Below are positions 60,456-64,000 of a DNA stretch of 64,000 nt, piece by piece. The notes beneath the pieces are model-generated. The model made no database searches and had not been told where the DNA came from. It saw nothing but the letters and a program-made list of their open reading frames with translations. The DNA comes from Rhizobium sp. TH2 (lineage in GTDB: Bacteria; Pseudomonadota; Alphaproteobacteria; Rhizobiales; Rhizobiaceae), in contig NZ_CP062231.1 in assembly GCF_024707525.1 (NCBI RefSeq), positions 4,588,001 to 4,652,000 of the forward strand, in the 5' to 3' direction. The first letter of the stretch is position 1; each line of letters begins with the position of its first letter. The translations under genes and the position numbers were made by a program.

Positions 60456-62045
60456 ATGAGCAGCTTTGACTATATCGTCGTCGGCAGCGGCATCAATGCA
60501 TTGGTGGCCGCCGCCCTGCTCGGCAAGAAGGGCAGGAAGGTTCTCGTCCTCGAGCGCAACGACCGCATCGGCGGCTGCCTGCGCACCGAGGAAATCACCG
60601 AGCCCGGCTTCAAGCACGACGTCATGGCGACGACCATGGTGCTGTTCCTGACCTCGCCCGCCTATGGCGCGCTCGGCAAGGATCTGGAGGCGCGCGGTCT
60701 CGAATTCGCCCATGCGGACCTGCCGACCGGCGTGCTGATGCCGGACGGTCGCCACGCCATCCTGTCGAAGGACAGGCAGAAGAACATCGCCGCCTTCGAA
60801 GCGTTGGCGGTGGGCGACGGACAAGCCTTCTCCCGCGAGATGGACAAGCTGGGCGGCGATGCACCGTTCCTGTTCTCGCTGCTCGGCGGCGCGCTCTGGT
60901 CCGGCAGTATTTTCAAGACGGTTCTCAAGGAAGCATGGAAGCGCGGGCCCCGCGGTCTCGCGGCCTGGTTCGGCGATGCGCTGGTCAGCGGCCGCGCCCA
61001 TCTCGAAACCACCTACAAGTCCGATGTCATGCAGGCGCTGTTCGCGCCCTGGGTGCTGCATTGCGGCCTTGGCCCCGAAAGCGCCTATTCCGGAGAAATG
61101 CTGAAGGTCATCGGCTTCGCCATCGAACTTGCCGGCTGCCCGGTGGTGAAGGGCGGCGCGGAGAACCTGATCAAGGCCTTCGAACGACTGATTACGGACA
61201 ATGGCGGCGCGATCCGCACCGGCGCCGATGTCGAGGCCATTCTCGAAGGCGTGGGCGGCAAGGCAACGGGCGTCCGACTCGCAGGCGGCGAAGTACTGCA
61301 GGCAAGCCAGGGTGTCATTGCCTCCGTGACACCCACCCAGCTCTACGACCGTCTGCTCAAGGGCTCGGCCAAGTCGCCGCCTGCCGATGTCAGTGAAGGC
61401 CTGCGCAGCTACCGCTACGGCAAGGGCAATATGCAGATCCACTACGCCCTGAAGTCGCCGCCGCGCTGGAAGGCCGGCGAGGAACTTTCAAAGGTCGCGC
61501 TGCTCCACCTCACGCCCGGCCTCGACGGTGTCTCTCGTGCCGCCAACGAATGCGAGCGCGGCCTGCTGCCCGATGTCCCCACCATCTGCGTCGGCCAGCC
61601 GACCGCCTTCGACCCGAGCCGGGCGCCGGATGGCAAGGCGATCCTGTGGCTGCAGCTTCCCGAAACGCCACGCCACATCAAGGGCGATGCGGCAGCGCAT
61701 CTACCGATCCCGCAGGACGGGCAATGGACCGAGGAACTCCGCGAGCAGTATGCCGATCGCGTCGAGCGCATCCTTGAACGCCATATCGACGGCTGGTCGG
61801 AGAATGTCATCGCCCGCAAGGCCTATTCGCCGGCTGATCTCGAAAAGATGAACATGAACCTCGTCGGCGGAGATCCCTATGGCGGCTTCTGCGGCGTCGA
61901 CCAGTTCTTCGTCTGGCGTCCGTTCAAGTCGTCGGTGAACCACCGCACGCATGTGCCGGGCCTCTACCACATTGGTGCATCGACCCATCCCGGCCCCGGC
62001 CTCGGCGGCGGCTCGGGCTTCCTGCTCGCCTCATCCCTGAAATAG
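60456..62045 (+). CDS. FAD-dependent oxidoreductase, phytoene-dehydrogenase-like (copy 2)
   Basis: This 529-residue protein is a paralogue of the one at 57751-59322. The FAD motif is Y-I-V-V-G-S-G-I-N-A-L at residues 5-15, followed by G-G-C-L-R-T-E-E near 45. Shared segments include C-V-G-Q-P-T-A-F-D-P-S-R-A-P-D-G-K near residue 380, N-L-V-G-G-D-P near 470 and the C-terminal G-A-S-T-H-P-G-P-G. Substrate is unknown; it may act on the same indole-type compound as copy 1 or at a neighbouring step. A MarR gene follows 9 bases later, probably co-transcribed. Confidence 0.85.
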   Translation: MSSFDYIVVGSGINALVAAALLGKKGRKVLVLERNDRIGGCLRTEEITEPGFKHDVMATTMVLFLTSPAYGALGKDLEARGLEFAHADLPTGVLMPDGRHAILSKDRQKNIAAFEALAVGDGQAFSREMDKLGGDAPFLFSLLGGALWSGSIFKTVLKEAWKRGPRGLAAWFGDALVSGRAHLETTYKSDVMQALFAPWVLHCGLGPESAYSGEMLKVIGFAIELAGCPVVKGGAENLIKAFERLITDNGGAIRTGADVEAILEGVGGKATGVRLAGGEVLQASQGVIASVTPTQLYDRLLKGSAKSPPADVSEGLRSYRYGKGNMQIHYALKSPPRWKAGEELSKVALLHLTPGLDGVSRAANECERGLLPDVPTICVGQPTAFDPSRAPDGKAILWLQLPETPRHIKGDAAAHLPIPQDGQWTEELREQYADRVERILERHIDGWSENVIARKAYSPADLEKMNMNLVGGDPYGGFCGVDQFFVWRPFKSSVNHRTHVPGLYHIGASTHPGPGLGGGSGFLLASSLK

Positions 62046-62054
62046 AGCATTGGC

Positions 62055-62561
62055 ATGATCGAACGCTTCTCCGGCACAGTGCTCCGGCCGCTTGACGGCC
62101 CCGAAGCCAAGCGTCCGACAATGGGCGAGATCGGCCTCAACAACTTCGCGCCCTATCTGATGAACCGGGTGATCTCGCGCTGGAACGCCAATCTCGCTGA
62201 CGACCTCAAGTCGCTCGACATGACGACGGCGAAGATGCGGGCGCTGGCCATCCTGTCGATCACGCCATCGGTGACGATCAACGAGCTCTCCGTCTTCGCG
62301 GTGACCGAGCAATCGACCATGAGCCGCACGCTGGATTCCCTTGAGGACCAGGGCTACATCCGCCGCCAGCCGCGACCGGAGGACATGCGCATCCGCGACG
62401 TGACGATCACCGAGGACGGCCGCGCCGCCTTCGAAAAAATCTGGCCGACCATGTATGACGACTTCCTCAAGATGTTCCAGGGCATCGAGGAGGAGGAGTA
62501 CAAGACCTTCGTGGCGGTGCTTCACCGGGTGCTGCAGAATATTCGGCTGCATGACATTTGA
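62055..62561 (+). CDS. MarR-family transcriptional regulator
   Basis: This 168-residue regulator has a MarR winged helix at about residues 60-125: V-T-I-N-E-L-S-V-F, then E-Q-S-T-M-S-R-T-L-D-S-L and a wing with P-E-D-M-R-I-R-D-V. It lies directly behind the second FAD oxidoreductase gene and converges on the indolepyruvate oxidoreductase gene. In known indole-3-acetate pathways a MarR protein (IacR) controls the genes; whether this is an equivalent is inference. Confidence 0.87.
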   Translation: MIERFSGTVLRPLDGPEAKRPTMGEIGLNNFAPYLMNRVISRWNANLADDLKSLDMTTAKMRALAILSITPSVTINELSVFAVTEQSTMSRTLDSLEDQGYIRRQPRPEDMRIRDVTITEDGRAAFEKIWPTMYDDFLKMFQGIEEEEYKTFVAVLHRVLQNIRLHDI

Positions 62562-62575
62562 GGGCGGCGCGAGGC

Positions 62576-64000
62576 CTAAAGCGTCGCTACCGTCTTGAGC
62601 GCTCCATCCAGCGCAATACCACCCTCGTCGAGCAACGCCGCCTGCTTCAACCGCCGCAGCCAGTCGGCACCGTCCTCGCGGTCGAGCAGCATAGGCAGCG
62701 CCGAGAGCACCCGGTCGAACTTCGACAGACCGCGCGAATGAGTGTCCGAATAGCCCTTGACCAGACGGCGGGCGGCGAGCACCTCGGTCGCGAGATCGTA
62801 ATTCCGGGGCAGCAGTTCGGTCGCCGTCTTCAGCCAGGTTTCCATGTGTTCCATCTCGCGGCTGTGCCGCAGCGTGCCGCGCCGGCGGCTGCGCATGGCG
62901 GAGACCAGATAGAGTCCCATGAACCAGAAGAGGGTGGCCGTCCTCACGCGCCTGCCCTTGTTGACCCGCCGATCGAGGAAAGCGAAAACCTTGGGGTGGT
63001 TCTCGATCCAGAGACCCAGCTTCTTCGGCAGCGTTCCGCAGACCTCTTCCATGCGCGGATGCATGTATTCCGTCATGTAGACCACTTGGTCATCCCTGGC
63101 GCCGACTTCCTTGCGGACGCGTTCGAAGCGCGACTCGCGCACCTTGAGGTCGGCAACGCGGATCACGTCATCATAAGCCATGGCCACGGCGACATACTTT
63201 GCCGCTTGCAGCGTGAAGGCGAAACCCTTGGCCTCGCCGTCATTGGACCGGTCGAGCGCTAGAAGCGTGGCGACACGATCGAGATATTCGCCAGCATAGG
63301 CGGGATCCTGGAAATCGGTCAGCTTCTTCGCGCCGGCATAGAGCATGGCATGCACTTCCGCCGGAAACGCCGTGCGGATACGGGCCAGCAACTGGTCGAG
63401 CGCGGGATGGCCGGCCGATGATGGCAGTGGGTCGAGCCGTTTCACCGGTTTGGCCGAGACGGGATCGCGCGGCTTGTTCTGCGCGCGGTCGAACGCCGCG
63501 CCAAACGCCTTGATCGACGGCTCGATGCCCTTGCCGCCGGCGCGAACCGTTGCTTCGAAGGCCTCGCGCGGGAATGGAAGAGCTCCCGAACCCGCCAGAG
63601 CGCCGAACATCGAGGCCGATATGACGCTGCCGTTCTTCACCGCGAGCGCTTCCATGTCGAAGGCGATGGTGCGTTTGGCGGCAAAATCCGTCGCGTCGAC
63701 CACGACCTCGGGATTGCCGATGCCGTCGCCAGGCGTCTGCTTCTCGGCGACCGCGAAGGAGCGATGGGTCGAGGCGATCAGCGTGGTCTTGTCGGGTGTC
63801 ACGAGGCCGCGCAGCACCGAGCGTCCGGCCTCCATCAGTTCCGCCGCCATGACGACATCGACATCGCCGGGCGTCGGCATCAGCGAGAAGATCGGCGCGT
63901 GGCCATCCTTCTCCGGCAGCATCTCGATGTAATAGATGGTCGCGCCGGTGCGCTGGGCGACACCCGGCACGGACGTCGTCTGCGCCATCCAGCCCTGTGC
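62576..64000 (-). CDS. Indolepyruvate oxidoreductase beta-subunit-like protein (5' end outside window)
   Basis: The frame is open to the right edge of the window: before the ATG at 63988 the codons read A-Q-G-W, as inside the family, so the true start lies outside. About 475 C-terminal residues are visible. The T-S-V-P-G-V-A-Q-R-T-G-A-T segment near the start and the following P-T-P-G-D-V-D-V-V-M-A-A-E-L belong to the gamma/beta part of thiamine-pyrophosphate 2-oxoacid oxidoreductases of the indolepyruvate type. About 250 extra C-terminal residues follow, as in the long subunit found in alphaproteobacteria. It would oxidise indolepyruvate or a related aryl pyruvate to the CoA ester with a large subunit expected beyond the window. 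Confidence 0.85.
   Translation of the reverse strand, partial: AQGWMAQTTSVPGVAQRTGATIYYIEMLPEKDGHAPIFSLMPTPGDVDVVMAAELMEAGRSVLRGLVTPDKTTLIASTHRSFAVAEKQTPGDGIGNPEVVVDATDFAAKRTIAFDMEALAVKNGSVISASMFGALAGSGALPFPREAFEATVRAGGKGIEPSIKAFGAAFDRAQNKPRDPVSAKPVKRLDPLPSSAGHPALDQLLARIRTAFPAEVHAMLYAGAKKLTDFQDPAYAGEYLDRVATLLALDRSNDGEAKGFAFTLQAAKYVAVAMAYDDVIRVADLKVRESRFERVRKEVGARDDQVVYMTEYMHPRMEEVCGTLPKKLGLWIENHPKVFAFLDRRVNKGRRVRTATLFWFMGLYLVSAMRSRRRGTLRHSREMEHMETWLKTATELLPRNYDLATEVLAARRLVKGYSDTHSRGLSKFDRVLSALPMLLDREDGADWLRRLKQAALLDEGGIALDGALKTVATL

Noticed and set aside
57751..62045. The two FAD oxidoreductases as carotenoid biosynthesis enzymes.
   Set aside because: No phytoene synthase or other carotenoid gene is near, and the cyclase and indolepyruvate oxidoreductase neighbours suggest another pathway.

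Overview
The window is GC-rich DNA, dense with genes, and looks like the accessory part of an alphaproteobacterial genome, most likely Hyphomicrobiales (Rhizobiaceae/Phyllobacteriaceae type). Pointers to this are a BetI end, Sit-type metal transport, many MalK/UgpC, Dpp and TctCBA uptake systems, DctB/DctD-like regulators, and GC-rich intergenic palindromes of the type scattered through rhizobial genomes. The placement is inferred from content; no rRNA, tRNA, phage or insertion-sequence gene was seen. Almost every gene is for importing and breaking down scavenged small organic compounds, each system with its own regulator.

Layout. 1-3015: the 3' end of betI, a secreted protein of unknown function and an acetate kinase. 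3012-12086 (minus): a peptide-type ABC transporter with a HyuA-like hydantoinase/oxoprolinase subunit and two tandem DUF917 (S-methyl-thiohydantoin desulfurase family) paralogues. Behind it lies a large LuxR/MalT-like regulator (12306-14669). 14801-25930 (plus): an XRE-cupin regulator, a second peptide-type ABC transporter, HyuA, HyuB and an M24 aminopeptidase. The two modules are divergent around a 131-bp control region and are variations on one theme: import a small peptide-like or cyclic-amide compound and open it hydrolytically. 25935-33105: a sugar-acid type operon (enolase-superfamily enzyme, MalEFGK-type ABC transporter, aldo/keto reductase) with a divergent GntR regulator. 33110-36634: a SitABCD-like Mn/Fe transporter under a Fur/Mur-like box. 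36877-38676: an ArsR-like regulator facing an OtnI/Hyi-like isomerase. 38764-46223: a LacI-controlled operon with a MalEFGK-type ABC transporter and a GH127 beta-L-arabinofuranosidase. 46312-52726: a DctB/DctD-like two-component pair and a TctCBA tripartite tricarboxylate transporter. 52875-57139: alkaline phosphatase PhoA behind a triple Pho box, then a metal-flavoured trio (Tat-exported protein, LolD-like ATPase, FtsX-like permease with a His-rich loop). 57170-64000: two MarR regulators, two paralogous FAD oxidoreductases, an isatin-hydrolase-like cyclase and an indolepyruvate oxidoreductase subunit, which together suggest indole/indole-3-acetate catabolism.

Two themes stand out. First, in five of the import operons a strong hairpin or compound palindrome lies exactly between the solute-binding-protein gene and the first membrane-protein gene, as in the classical malE-malF arrangement, although the elements are of different sequence. 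Second, the local regulators can be paired with palindromic or direct-repeat sites in the right places: MalT-like boxes, an XRE operator pair, a GntR palindrome, LacI operators 33 bp apart, and a Pho box. Positions were read by eye; protein families were assigned from motifs and remembered family features, without database searches.
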